Program-made: the position numbers and the translations under genes
Shown here: one piece after another, positions 44,401 through 55,540 of the stretch
Layout: each line of letters starts with the position of its first letter
Position numbering within the stretch: the first letter of the stretch is position 1
Notes under the pieces: model-generated
What the model saw: only the letters and a program-made list of their open reading frames with translations
What the model was told of the DNA's origin: nothing
Database searches by the model: none
Assembly (NCBI RefSeq): GCF_024713975.1
Contig: NC_091102.1
Span: 12,901,001-12,965,000, forward strand
Length of the DNA stretch: 64,000 nucleotides
DNA from: Paralichthys olivaceus
Taxonomy: Eukaryota > Chordata > Actinopteri > Pleuronectiformes > Paralichthyidae
Direction of reading: 5' to 3'

Positions 44401-45880
44401 ACATAGCCTACTTTTTTACACTAAGCAACGTGAAAGAACAAAATGAGAAAATGTCTGAGAAAGATATTAGACTTAGTTTTAAATATATACCCATATATCA
44501 TGATCATTTTAATAGATGAATCTGGAAACTATTCACAGACCCCTGGCAGTGGGCATCAGACCCCCATGTGAGAACCACTGCTTTAGAGAAGAAGCCTTCT
44601 TCTTGAACTTATTCATATTTCTCTCAAGTCTGTATGATAAATATATGAGGCTAATTATATGACACTACAGCCAGCAACTGTTAAGCTTAGCCTAGCATAA
44701 AGAGTGGAAAATAAGGGGGAAGGGCCTGGTTAACTGGTAAAAACAAACAGCGTCTTGTTTGTTTCAATACAGAATTGAAGCACTAAAACAAGATGTTGTG
44801 TTTCTCCCTGAGGTTAATTAGTCATACTGAGCAAAAATAAACCTAAAGAACTGAAGGCAAAAAGCTCCAAACATCTTAAATCTTTAGAGGGTGGGTCACA
44901 TGCTGTTCTGTCCTTGTTATGTGGAGGTGAAAACAGTGTTGATGATAAAATCTTTAAGCTCGTTCTGTCTGACCTCCAATCGTACCATGTAGCCCGTGTG
45001 TCCAACCTGATCAGGCAGGCCGGCAGCAAGGTGAGACTACCTTTACTGTGACCTCAGTTGAAGCTGACAGCTGTACAGATTCACCACATCAGCAGTACAG
45101 CGCAGCTAGGGCTGGCTATTGAGTTATGGTTTCAGGCTACATTAGGGGAAACAGGAATCTAAAGTTTGTCCCTCAAAGGTCTTAAAGATACAGGGACATT
45201 TGGATAAAACACAGAAAGACACAATCCATGAACAAACCTTGCTGTTGTAGCTTGTATTCCGTCGAATACGTCTTCCCTATAATGTTCCAGACCGGCCGCA
45301 GACAGCCAAACAGCCCTTCTAAGAAGCCCCCTGACCCAGGCCCTGCTCTCTGGAAGTGCAGCTTGATGTCATCAGGGTGATGTGGGTGGCTCTGTCTCCC
45401 CTCTCCACTATGGTCCATGGGACAGTCCCCCTCTACCATCTGCTCCTCCATCCCACTACCACACCCACCATGCTCACAGGATGCCGGCGACACAGCTTCT
45501 TCCTGGTCCTGCTCCTGCAGCTGAAGCACACTGTTGTCGAAGTGCCCACCCTCGCCCCGCATGGAGTCCACACTCAGCGCCGTGTTTGGGGGGCTTACAC
45601 CCCCCAACATGGAGTCCTCGTCATGGCCGGGTGTCTGCAGCGTCTGCAGGGGGACAGGCAGGTGTGTTGGTGGGGCCAGGTCTGTGATGATCTGAGGAGG
45701 TAGGTTAGAGGGAGGGGCCTGAGGAGGCTGGGGTTGGGAGTTGGGCTGGTTGGATTTCTTCATGGCGTCCCCGACCACAGTGAGTTTGAGCTCCTCCTTC
45801 AGCTTACCCACCAGCAAACTGGGGCAGGAAGTCCAGGACAGCACCTCGGGGGAGCTACCCATGGTGTCGTGCGTGTGCAT
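38473..45880 (-). CDS. map3k13: Mitogen-activated protein kinase kinase kinase 13 (leucine zipper-bearing kinase, LZK)
   Basis: This is a mixed-lineage MAP3K that activates JNK/p38 signalling, for example in axon injury. Thirteen coding exons: 45238-45880, 44099-44282, 43805-43996, 42795-42953, 42415-42573, 42202-42310, 41904-42013, 41248-41364, 40638-40781, 39761-40511, 39605-39675, 39118-39409, 38473-38574. They total 3033 bases, so 1010 aa; human LZK is 966. Kinase landmarks are the P-loop GSGAQGAV (231-238), Lys251 in VAIKKV, HRD 333-335 and DFG 353-355. A double leucine zipper follows ([20 protein letters not shown] ...). The C-terminus carries the acidic [20 protein letters not shown] block and ends [36 protein letters not shown] before the kinase and [10 protein letters not shown] near the N-terminus favour MAP3K13 over MAP3K12. 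The start could instead be the ATG at 45862 (1004 aa); an in-frame TGA at 45946-45944 bars anything further upstream. Confidence 0.95.
41620..41860. repeat. Teleost-type interspersed repeat (map3k13 intron)
   Basis: The run tggtaaatggacggtattta, then accacttaaagctctttagt, cattcacacacactcataca, ggacttcttgg and ggatcgaaccatcc matches, from memory, a widespread fish repeat whose consensus starts ggtaaatggactgtatttat. It has no coding capacity. Confidence 0.5.
43306..43327. repeat. Poly(A) run (map3k13 intron)
   Basis: An A-rich homopolymer next to the LINE remnant that begins near 43395. It could be an insertion tail or simple repeat expansion. Confidence 0.5.
43395..43680 (+). mobile_element. 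Decayed L2-like LINE, 3' end (map3k13 intron)
   Basis: The plus strand from about 43410 translates as [19 protein letters not shown] then a stop, like the end of the reverse-transcriptase ORF in fish LINEs. It is followed by a T-rich UTR and gaacgttgtaacttttttta then gaggtgctgtagagatatag, resembling an L2 tail (ctttgtaactt ... ggtgctatataaat). The copy is broken by stop codons and 5'-truncated. It is not active. Confidence 0.5.
44354..44590. mobile_element. hAT-like non-autonomous remnant (map3k13 intron)
   Basis: The stretch runs from caggcagggaccccctca to tgagaaccactgctttag. The agaaccactg end is the typical inverted terminus of short hAT-derived elements. It is non-coding, and the family call is tentative. 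Confidence 0.35.
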
Positions 45881-45947
45881 GGGCTGCCCAATGATGATGT
45901 GAGTGGTGCGTCCTAACACACTGGTTTGTCTGGATGCTGAAAATCAC
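45881..45947 (-). other. 5' UTR part of map3k13 exon 2, with splice acceptor
   Basis: A pyrimidine-rich tract (tctctcgcag on the minus strand) ends just above 45947 and precedes GTGATTTTCAGC. The segment to the ATG at 45880 is non-coding, with an in-frame TGA at 45946-45944. Confidence 0.65.
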
Positions 45948-46766
45948 CTGCGAGAGAAAGAGAGAGACAGGTTTACTTAATTATAAAGAACATAGAAAAT
46001 GGAATTAAAATAAAAAAAGCTACGTTGATTCAATCTGGGTGATCGTAGACCTCTCTGAGACAACACAATTATATCTGCTGCCATAGTGGGACCCTATGAC
46101 TTCCACAAATAGAAATGCTATCCTCTCACTTCCTCTCATTGATCCAGGGCTGAGAGAGCTCACGTTAATTATTATTACTGCAAACAACGCAGAGCGGAAA
46201 AGGTCAGACATTTCAGATGAGCTTTAAATCAGTGCACAAGAGACAAAGAGTTTCTGCATGAGAGATGTTGCAGTATAGTTCTAAATAATGCAGCTCTGGT
46301 AAACATCTGGGACACAGTTGGACTAAACACACACACAGTAACAGTATAGCAGAGGGATTAAAGGTCTTGCTGTGTATTAGGAAGACTGAGAGCAAAACAT
46401 CTGGCGCACACGACCCATCCTCACTGCTTAACCAGCAGGGCCGGACATAGCTGCCACATATAACTGTCCATAAGACCCACAGTTTTCTTCAGTCACTCAA
46501 CCACCAGGGAATCTATACAGTTTTAATCTGTTACATGAGACAATGTTTACACGGGCCTAGGAAGGGTCACATTGGAGGTCAAGAAAAAGGTCTTGTCAGG
46601 TGATATGAGTAAATGTATATGTAACACTGAGATATCTATACTGTGATTGTAATATACAAACTGTTACAGAATATTTTCTGGAACATCAATAGAAAAACAG
46701 TTTATGGATTTAAAAACTAGAAACGTCTTTATGTTTAGACCTGAAAATAAAAAGAATACTAAAAAT

Positions 46767-46770
46767 ATAA

Positions 46771-46838
<68 letters not shown>
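46767..46838. repeat. (AT)n microsatellite
   Basis: A nearly pure AT dinucleotide run of about 70 bases with one G interruption. It lies in the presumed 5' intron of map3k13. Confidence 0.95.
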
Positions 46839-46841
<3 letters not shown>

Positions 46842-47592
46842 ACAAGATATATTTTAGAAGAGAATGATCAGAAACTATTAACAACTAATAACACCAAAAA
46901 TTCTATAAAAATCCAACACTGCCCTGAAACAGATCTCAAAAACCCACAGTAGACAAATACACCCAGAGAAATTAAAGGACAGCTTTAATTAATCTCTTAT
47001 AGCTTTAAATAAAAAAGATATCATTAAACATATCTCAGACAAAGAATTTCTCAAACAGAGGTCAGCTCAAATGTACATGCATAGATAAAGACAGGTGTCA
47101 GCATGTGACCTGTATTGAAGGGTGGTACCGTGAGCTTCAGGTCCAACTGCCCGTGCAGAGTAAGATACAATGCAGAGGAAATGTCAGACAAATCTCATGA
47201 ATGGATCTCAAGCTGAGATAATATCGTCATGCATACCGACCCCTAGGTAAAGCAGGAACCTTCAAGCTGAAATGTAATTGTGAGGAGTCATGCAGCATTT
47301 TCAGTGTATGAAAAACACAAATAAAACATGTCAAAGTTCACAACTAAATAACACAGTAAAAAAAAAAATCAACATTTAAGAGGACTACAGCTGTTGTGTA
47401 TATTCAGACATATACATTTACCAATATGTGTATATGTACATGTATTAAAGACACATGGCACCAGATGATATTGTACTTCAGTGGAACAAAAATCTGATAA
47501 TTTTTTAATTAACCACATAAGCTAGACCCAATTAATATGGAGTCTATCTGTCTGAGCAGTCCTGCGTGATCCACTCTTGGTTACTGATTACG

Positions 47593-47604
47593 AGTGTGTG
47601 TGTG

Positions 47605-47662
<58 letters not shown>
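47593..47662. repeat. (GT)n microsatellite
   Basis: A long GT dinucleotide run with one early interruption (tgttgtg). Confidence 0.95.
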
Positions 47663-47665
<3 letters not shown>

Positions 47666-49874
47666 TTTGAGTACTTCAGCAGGTGATTACATGTGTGTGT
47701 GTGAGTAGCTTTCCTTAAACTTTACAGGCGTGCAGCTGAGAGCAAAATGAAGGTCGAGTTCAAAGAATAGGTGTGGTACAACCCGTGACTTCTGACTATG
47801 TAATCCCTTTTGTAAATTTTTACATTTTGTATGCCTTTGATTTTCTCAAGAGCTGCTGATCCCATTGTCTTCAAAATTGCCAGGTGTCTTTCTGAGGAAC
47901 AGAGGAAGTTCCGGGTTGTTTTATTGGTCGAGCGGTTCTCAGGAAACATGAGAAACATCAGAGGAAACATCAGGCAGCAGTCATTTAGAGCAATTATGAC
48001 AATTGTGCATTGAAAAGATGACTGCCTCAATTTGCTATTTTATTCTGCATAATTACGTGTCTATTCATGTGTCTGGTAAAAACACAAAGTTATGGAGGGA
48101 ATCGTCCTGGATAGTAATTTGTGTTAAGAGAAGCCAATAGCTCTGAATGTGCATCTTGCCTGACAGTAATGCTGACATCAACTATAGCAGCTTAACATGG
48201 AAAGTCATGACGACAGCGAGCTCTCTGTTATCGAGGACTTTTCTCACCACCTTCAGCTACACCAGTGGATTTAAACCCAACTATTTGACAGTACAGGTCC
48301 TATTAAGCAGGAGAAGACATGGATTTTAATGTACAATGATATTGATATGTTTGGACAAATATTTTGCAAAAACCAAGAGATAGATGGGCAATTACCACAG
48401 TGACAGAGAATTAAAAATAGGAAGATGTGTTTTTCAGTTAATGGAGGACTTAACAGTCATGTGTGACAGAGTCAATGTCCTTAACATTACAGACTGTAGT
48501 TGCAGGCTGTAAAAACCTAAAACATTGTATTCATTGCACTTGTACTGTCACAATAAAGATATCTTTAACCTCAGACCTCTTGAATCTTTATTATAGATTT
48601 TTTCCCCCTTTCAACCCATGTGGGCGCAGTTTTAGAAATCCAATCAAGTTTAAAGTGGCAGTGGAAACTACAGAGTACAGGACACAGTGAGCGGGAGATA
48701 GAGAGAGGTTGTACAGTGTGTACAGTGGAGAACAGGAGACCAAAGTCCAGGAGGGAGGAGACAGAGAGGCAGAGCAGTGAGCTGGCTCTGTGTTACGTGG
48801 AAGTCTCCTGACAGGCAGGGGACGATCATGAAGTCCCATTGAAACAAAGCTCTTCCGCTTGGCACAGGTTAAAGTACAATCAAGCCCTGATCCCTCTGAT
48901 CCAACTCTGCTGCTGAAATTCTGTGGCCTGGATTTCATACCACAACATGTTTTTTCAAAATCATGAATTTGTATTTGCCTTTTTTGGATAACTGACAATA
49001 AAGTGAAGATCAGAAAAAAAACAGGAGAGGGAGAGGAGGATGATGTGTATTAAAGGTTTTCAAACTGGAGGTGTTCACAGCTGTGTGTGCTCTGGTCTGC
49101 TGGCCTGCACGAATGCTGCCTCCATGTTTGTATGAATACATGTACAGTATTTGTGTATATCTACTGGTGGGAAACCTGAGTGCTGTGAGAGTTTGGTGGC
49201 TGCCAGGGCCTCATCTATAATGCAGGCCTGTCTCTAAGCAGGTTGCTGAGAGTGCAGGGGAAGGAGAGAATGCTCTCTCAGGTATCCAATAAATCTGTCC
49301 ATTCCACAGCAGAGACAATTGAGCCGTGCGAGTAGAGGCCTGCGCTGTAATTCCATCCCACGGATGACTCTTGGAGATGGGCTTCTGACGTGGGCCACAG
49401 TGGGTAGATGTGGTCAGCTGCATAGAAACACACGTGAGGACGCAACCCTGCACGCTTCTATAAACCAAATAAGACACCATACGTTTGTTTACTGAATGGT
49501 GAGCACACAGCCTGCCAGAAAATCTCGTTTTATAATTTTGACCTATTTGTTCTGTTCCTCTTTCTTTCCAGGGGAATCTGGACAGTGCATTTACATGTGA
49601 CACCAAGAACAGGAAACAAACCTCTCCCCCATTAATCTCTAATGTACGATCTCTAGGAGCATAGACTCACATGAATAATGTCTGTGCCTGATCGAGACGG
49701 GAGCGAGGTTTCGTTTACATTTATTTATTTACAGGACTTTCCAAAAGTGACTGTGACAGTGCACACACTGTCAATCTGATGCTCAGAAAGACTGAGTTAC
49801 ATGTTTGTAGATATCTGTGCAGGACGAGACACAATACAGATATTTAGCAGAATGGATGAAATTAGAAAAGAGGG

Positions 49875-49879
<5 letters not shown>

Positions 49880-49908
<29 letters not shown>
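49880..49908. repeat. (GA)n microsatellite
   Basis: A pure GA dinucleotide run, followed by more purine-rich DNA to about 49938. Confidence 0.9.
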
Positions 49909-49914
<6 letters not shown>

Positions 49915-50700
49915 GGGGAGAGAGAGAAAAATGATCAGGGGCTGATCCTTTAATCCCTCTACAGGGCTCTAGAGACAAGCTTGTACAAACACAGACCCTA
50001 TTCAGCCCTCCCCCTCTATCCTCTACACACTTCCTCTCATTTCTTGCCTCCTCTAAAGGCGATCAATGGACGATAGCACAATGCAGTATGGTACTTTTTT
50101 TATATAGGTGCAGGACTGGCAGAGAGGACCTCCCTGATAATGTAATTGTGTGGGTTTGTGTGTGTCTGTGTGTGTGTGTACATAGCAGCTGGTGTTGCGG
50201 GGGGATCAGGTTGAGAGAACACCCCCCTCACAACACACACACACGGGCCATGTCTGGCAGGATCCAATAATCCCACTACTCCCAACAATCCACTGGGGAT
50301 TGGCACTCTGCAAACATTAATGTGGTTGTTTAGATTGTGTTTCAATATCTTGTACCTTCGACAACATACTGTAGCGAAAGACCTTTAACATAAACAGACA
50401 CACACTGAATTAATGCTCAGACTCACACAGCACCACGAGCAGCATCTGTGCCTCCATCACTCTGCTCCTCATTAAGGGAAGCCCTGCTGGGCCCCACAGG
50501 GGGAACCTCCCTTTAGGTGACAGCTGCGCCACCAACAAAGAACCAATTTAGACCCTATCCCACCTCATCATTCACACGTTACCATGTCAACACAGCATCC
50601 ATCCTGACCTTATGCTACCAGTCACACACTCTCATCCAGCACTCAGGTTTGGAGAGGCCAAAAGCCCTAGAAGTCTGAGTCCACCAAGCATCTGTTGTGG

Positions 50701-50840
50701 CGTTTGCAGTTGTGTTGTGGCATTTACAGTTGTGTTGTGGTGTTTACAGTTGTGTTGTGGCATTTACAGTTGTGTTGTGGCATTTACAGTTGTGTTGTGG
50801 CGTTTACAGTTGTGTTGTGGCATTTGTAATTGTGTTTTGG
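50701..50840. repeat. 20-bp minisatellite, seven copies
   Basis: Seven head-to-tail 20-base units of the form catttacagttgtgttgtgg. The first, third and sixth vary at the opening bases, and the last is diverged (catttgtaattgtgttttgg). Because 20 is not a multiple of three, the array keeps two plus-strand frames open and creates false ORFs. Confidence 0.95.
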
Positions 50841-50967
50841 GATAGCCAGCCAAAAGTTTTTTCTGCATTCATTAGAATTTATTACTTTTTTCAACAAATA
50901 ACTTGTTAAACCTTTTTTTTAACAAAAAAGTAAGATCTGTCTTAGCCTCATGAGCCAATAGACACTT

Positions 50968-51130
50968 AAAGGTTCAGTGTGTAAGATTTAAGGATGTATT
51001 GGTAGAAATTGAATATGAAATAACCCCAGTGATGTTTTCACTGGTGTGTTTCATCTAAATTGTTGTTTTCTTTATCCTAGACTGAAGCCTTTATATGAAA
51101 CAAACGCAACACAAAAAGACACGGCAAGAG
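50968..51130. repeat. Teleost MITE-like repeat, family B, 5' part
   Basis: It begins aaaggttcagtgtgtaagat and continues ggtagaaattgaatatgaaa, ttttcactggtgtgt and cctagactgaagcctttata. I recall this as the start of a very common fish repeat. The right boundary is unclear because the sequence diverges after about 51130. Confidence 0.5.
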
Positions 51131-51884
51131 CGTCGTCTCTACTGAGCACCACATAGGAAGCAATTGGAGTTTACGGTGTAAAATCCAAAGAGCTTAGACG
51201 AACACAGGAGTCTCATGATGCGTTTCTATGTTTTGAAACTACACTTGTGACCTTTTGTTATTATATGAGCTGAACAGTTGTACTCTGGTTGTTTCTGGAG
51301 TCAATGCAGACTATGGACTTTCATGCTTCCTGTGTGAATAAACACTGTTATGAAACAGAAATGTGTTCTTCTGTCACTGAAGCAACACTTTTGACATATT
51401 TTGCAACATCACAGTGCGGAGACCTCGGGAGTATGACTCTTCCACCAGAACATGCAGCCCCGTCCTGATTTGTTGTTGGGATGCGGGTCAATGTCTATTT
51501 CAGCTTTCCCTCGCTAGGGGATTGGGTGGCCTGCTGTAGGTGGGTGAAAGTATTAATCTGCTGGTGCTAGCTCAGCGGTGGAAGTGAAAAATAAACAAAT
51601 TCTGGCACAAGCATTCGGACATCTGCCATCAAGCGGCTGCCATTTTGTTACAATCTCCTCTATTCTTCATATTCTGACTCCCTCTAGTGACGCACCTGGG
51701 TGGATTTAAACTCCTGGTGGTGGCCGGAGGGGAGAGCAGGTCACATGCACCTGCCTGCCGGGGTTTGACTGGTATTGTTGGACAAATGGGTGCAAGGTCA
51801 GAGCTACATGCTGAAGCCACAGGGAAAGTGCCAGGTGGGATCATGTGGAATATGAAGAGTTTGTTGTGAAGGCTGGATTTCACA

Positions 51885-51930
51885 GGAGGAGGAGGAGGAG
51901 GAGGAGGAGGAGGAGGAGGAGGAGGAGGAG
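51885..51930. repeat. (GGA)n trinucleotide repeat
   Basis: About fifteen GGA units. On the minus strand they encode a false polyproline ORF. Confidence 0.95.
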
Positions 51931-54082
51931 GGTGGTCAGGTGGATGACTGAAACTGCCAGAGAGAGAGAGAGCTGACAGGAGACTGAAAGAGAGCACACA
52001 AACAAGCTATGCCCTAGTTACCAATTTTTTCTAAAGTCAGTGTCTGTCGGTGTGGTTTCCAGGTCTGTCAGTGAGCTTATCAAACCAAATTAAATCAAGG
52101 AAAGACGCATTCAATTCAGATACGTGGGGGTAAACACGGCAGACAATCATTAGCAGTCCAACCGCACACACACACATAACTTGTTCCTCAAATAGCCTCA
52201 GCTGGTACCAGCCAGAACTGGAGAAAATAAATAACTGAAGAAAAGAGTGTGCGCCATTGACACGTCACACACTCTCCCCTCCAGCTTCAGTCTCCAAGCC
52301 TCTCAGTGAGGCTGCAGCCCGCACTGCAAACAGCACACGCAGCCTCCGAGAGAAATCTGCAAATATCACGAAAGGTTTCCACAGAACAGCCTCAACATTG
52401 GCCTTTGCAGTAAAAGCAGACTTTTTGTTCCCTGTGATTCTTTAATGTAGACACTTTACAGAGCTCCGTTTATGAACCAGACCTATCTAGTATGGTGAAC
52501 GCAAACAGACAGAGAGGGACGTTGAGGCCAAGGAGACAGTGGAGGGAGAGAAGAGCTCAGAGAAAAGTACAGAAAAGAAAAGCAGATTAGGGAGGTAATA
52601 AAAGAGACATGGAGGGATGTGAATAGGGATGAAAAGCTGCTATCCTGCTTTGGTTGTGGCTGCTTGCGGCGTGATACTGTACCACAACCACGCTCCAAAG
52701 GGAAAGACTCCCAGAGCGACAACAAAGGACACAAGAGGAGCCGGCTCCATGTGAACTGGGCCCGTCTGCCCTGCACGGCCAGGAGACAGCAGCAGAAACA
52801 CACACACATACACACACAGACAAACACAGGCTCGGACGCTGCACACTAGAGCAGCTGCTGCCACAACAATCCCCCTTGTGCTCTTTTAATAGGGGACGGC
52901 CTGGGCCTGCTCGGTCTGCCAACAACAAGGGGCCGAGGACAGATACGGACCCACACACACAGCAGAAGAACACATATTGCAGGAGGCTGCCTGCGACTGA
53001 GACTGTTTTGATGTCTGCGTTATGAAAGTGCACAAATCTACAGAGCAAAAGAAAAAAGAATAAGCACAAGCATGTGGGAGGAAGTGGGTGTTGTACGACA
53101 TGTTATTTTCTTCTGCCTGAAGATAGATGGGGAGCTGGGAAATCAATACGCTTTAGTGCTTCTATTAGCTCCTGGGTTCATACTATCCCTGCTTGCTCTT
53201 AAAATAACCGCAACATGTGCATTTAAATATGAAATCATGTTCTGTCAGCTGCTTGAGAGGAAAGCCAAACAGCAAACTCTTCTTGGACCTGCAGCCGATA
53301 TTTGAAACACTCAAATATTGAGGATGGAAGGATGGATGGAGCTCCCCCCTCCTCCCCCCTCCGCTCCTCTAAAGCCCCGGCTGCCGGCTACTCATCCTGT
53401 GCAGTTATATAAACACGCTTAGTAGCAGAGGACAGAGGTGGGCACACACGGAGCGCTCCTGCTGCCAAGCCGAGTAAATAAAGAGATGAGGACGCAGAGT
53501 GGGGAGAGAAAAGTCGAAGATGATGAGGCAGGCAGAGAGAGAGAGAATGTGCAGAATGAGTGGGGTGGAGTAAAGGAATAGAAAATCTGAAACAGTGAAG
53601 GGAAAGTGAGTTTGTGTGCGTGCACATGCAGAAGTGCCCGTGGCTGTGCACAATAAACACGTGCGCCCCAGAAAGTCTGTCATCTCTGACCATCGGGGCG
53701 TTGTGAAGCCTGAGAGGTCGTGCTTGTTCGATTCTGTTGCTATATGAAAACGTGGAGGAGGGTGACATCTGCTCATCCGCCTCTTCCTACATCTCAACCT
53801 GTCCTTCAGAGGGCACGGAGAGGCACTGCATCAAAAAGCAGCAGCAGCATCATCACAGCTGAGCCCAAAATAGCTCCTGCACGCACCGACGCACGAACAC
53901 TCGACACACTCCTGCAGCATCGCTCCTGAACAAGCACTGACAGCTGATCCATATGCGAATAGCACATACACACACACCAATGTCTTGCCACAGACGCATA
54001 CACATGTATAATAAAAAAGGAAAGAGAGCACTCGTAACACAAAAGCAGGGCGAAAAGACAACAGCATCAGCAGATTACTCAC

Positions 54083-54310
54083 AGCGTACGGAGCCCAAAT
54101 TCATGGTCCTCTCTCTGCTCCAAGCTCTGAGGCAGAGATGAGAAAATAGGGAAAAAAAACACAAAAAGGAGAAAGCCGAGGAAGAAAGAGTGAAGAGGCG
54201 GTCCGGATCCAAGAAACAAGAAAAAGAAAAACAGCAAGAAAACCAGGGATAGAGGGAGACGAGAGGCCGGAGATGCACAGACACTCAACTCCTGCAGCAC
54301 CTGTAATGTG
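54083..54310 (-). promoter_or_regulatory. Candidate non-coding first exon and promoter of map3k13
   Basis: On the minus strand the block ends in a good donor (tacgct then gtgagt, GT at 54082-54081). Just before it is an ATG (gaccATGAATTTGGGC). Upstream DNA is CpG-bearing, with a CRE-like acgtca near 54356. If spliced to the acceptor at 45947 the ATG would start a short upstream ORF that stops before the kinase start. The assignment is inference from position, strand and splice sites. Confidence 0.35.
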
Positions 54311-54415
54311 AGTGGGTGGGTGGCAGCGTCACCGGCTCTCGCTAAAAGACCTGCTCACGTCACACTTTTCATGAATGGAGCCGTCTGACGCAGAGAGGAC
54401 ACGGCTCAAAGAGCA

Positions 54416-54432
54416 GGGGAGGGAGGGAGGGG
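54416..54432 (+). promoter_or_regulatory. G-quadruplex motif upstream of the candidate map3k13 first exon
   Basis: Four G-runs with single-A loops (GGGG-A-GGG-A-GGG-A-GGGG) meet the usual G3+N1-7 rule with the shortest loops. It lies about 110 bases upstream of the candidate first exon. Confidence 0.6.
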
Positions 54433-55161
54433 AGGTGGAGCTATCTGCATAGACTCTGAGAGGGGGAGGAGGTGCAACGAGAGATGAAGAGGAGAGAGGA
54501 GAATAAGGAGGATGGGTTGGTTTGGGGGGGGCATATTTCAAAGCAAAAGCAGCTGGGAGCATCAGGTCTCTGTAAGTACGACAGGAGTATGAGTCTTACT
54601 GCACTTTGTTCCCAATCAGTCATCAGTTCTCACCACGCTGAGCGTATATCAGCATCACCACATATGACTGCACGCCTCCCCCTGTATCCTTAGACTGAAG
54701 AATTCCATTTCAAACATACATGTTGACTTTAACACACAGCCTCCGCTTTGTTTAAAACATTTCACCAAACATTAATTTATCAAGTGATGCTTAAGCAGTC
54801 CGTGTGTCACCCCCTGTCCTAGTAAGTCTCTTTCTTGTCTTTTGTCTGCGCTAATACATTTTCTTCTGCAGACTGAGAGACTTCAAACTCAAACAGTGAA
54901 AAATCAAAAGGTCAGAATCAGCATGTCAGAAGAGCCGTTCTTTTCTCTCCCCAAAATTGAATGTCTCTCACAACATCTCACACATCTCGCTCTGTATTAT
55001 AAAGAATCACCTCTTTATTTTGCCATTCAGACCCTCAGCTCAAGTGTGTGTTTGTGTGCGTGTGTGTGCGCATGTGCTGACCTGTCAGGTGGTTTGTGAG
55101 CATCTCAAAGGTCTGCGGAGTTTGAGGTGTGCTCGGGTTCAACTTCGTCTTGCTTTTCACC

Positions 55162-55265
<104 letters not shown>

Positions 55266-55479
55266 AATGAGTTCATATGAGTGACATTATACAGATTCAG
55301 ATGAATAAAGATGAAAGTGTTATGTTATTAAATCTGCCAACATTTCTGGGGTGATATTGATTGAGTGTTCAAAAGACAATCATGAGACAGGACGACAGGA
55401 GGCGCCACACAGAACACAGAATGAGGGAGGTGGTGGTGAGGTGTATTTGTCTGTAGATTGTGTTAGTGTGTTAGTGTGT

Positions 55480-55540
55480 TTGTGTGTGTGTGTGTGTGTG
55501 TGCGCGTGTGCGTGTGTGCGTGTGTGTGCATGTGTGTGTT
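55480..55540. repeat. (GT)n microsatellite, imperfect
   Basis: A GT run with GC and AT interruptions (gtgcgcgtgtgcgtg), so partly Z-DNA-prone. Confidence 0.9.

Larger units (their letters stand above)
45948..54082 (-). other. Presumed large 5' intron of map3k13
   Basis: About 8 kb without a recognisable coding exon on either strand. It is bounded by the exon 2 acceptor at 45947 and a candidate first-exon donor at 54083. It contains AT, GT, GA and GAG simple repeats, a 20-bp minisatellite and one interspersed repeat. The intron status is inferred, not proved. Confidence 0.4.

Noticed and set aside
45182..45919. Longer map3k13 start at 45919
   Set aside because: That codon is GTG, not ATG; the first real in-frame ATG is at 45880, with a second at 45862.
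50612..50909. Cys/Val-rich repetitive ORFs
   Set aside because: They are products of the 20-bp minisatellite, open in two frames because of the repeat itself.
51629..51997. Minus-strand ORF with a polyproline run
   Set aside because: The run is the translated (GGA)n repeat; no other conserved sequence is present.
52483..54300. Several overlapping 60-160-aa ORFs on both strands
   Set aside because: Composition is biased (Ser/Leu/Phe or Cys/Val), none matches a family, and exon boundaries do not support them.
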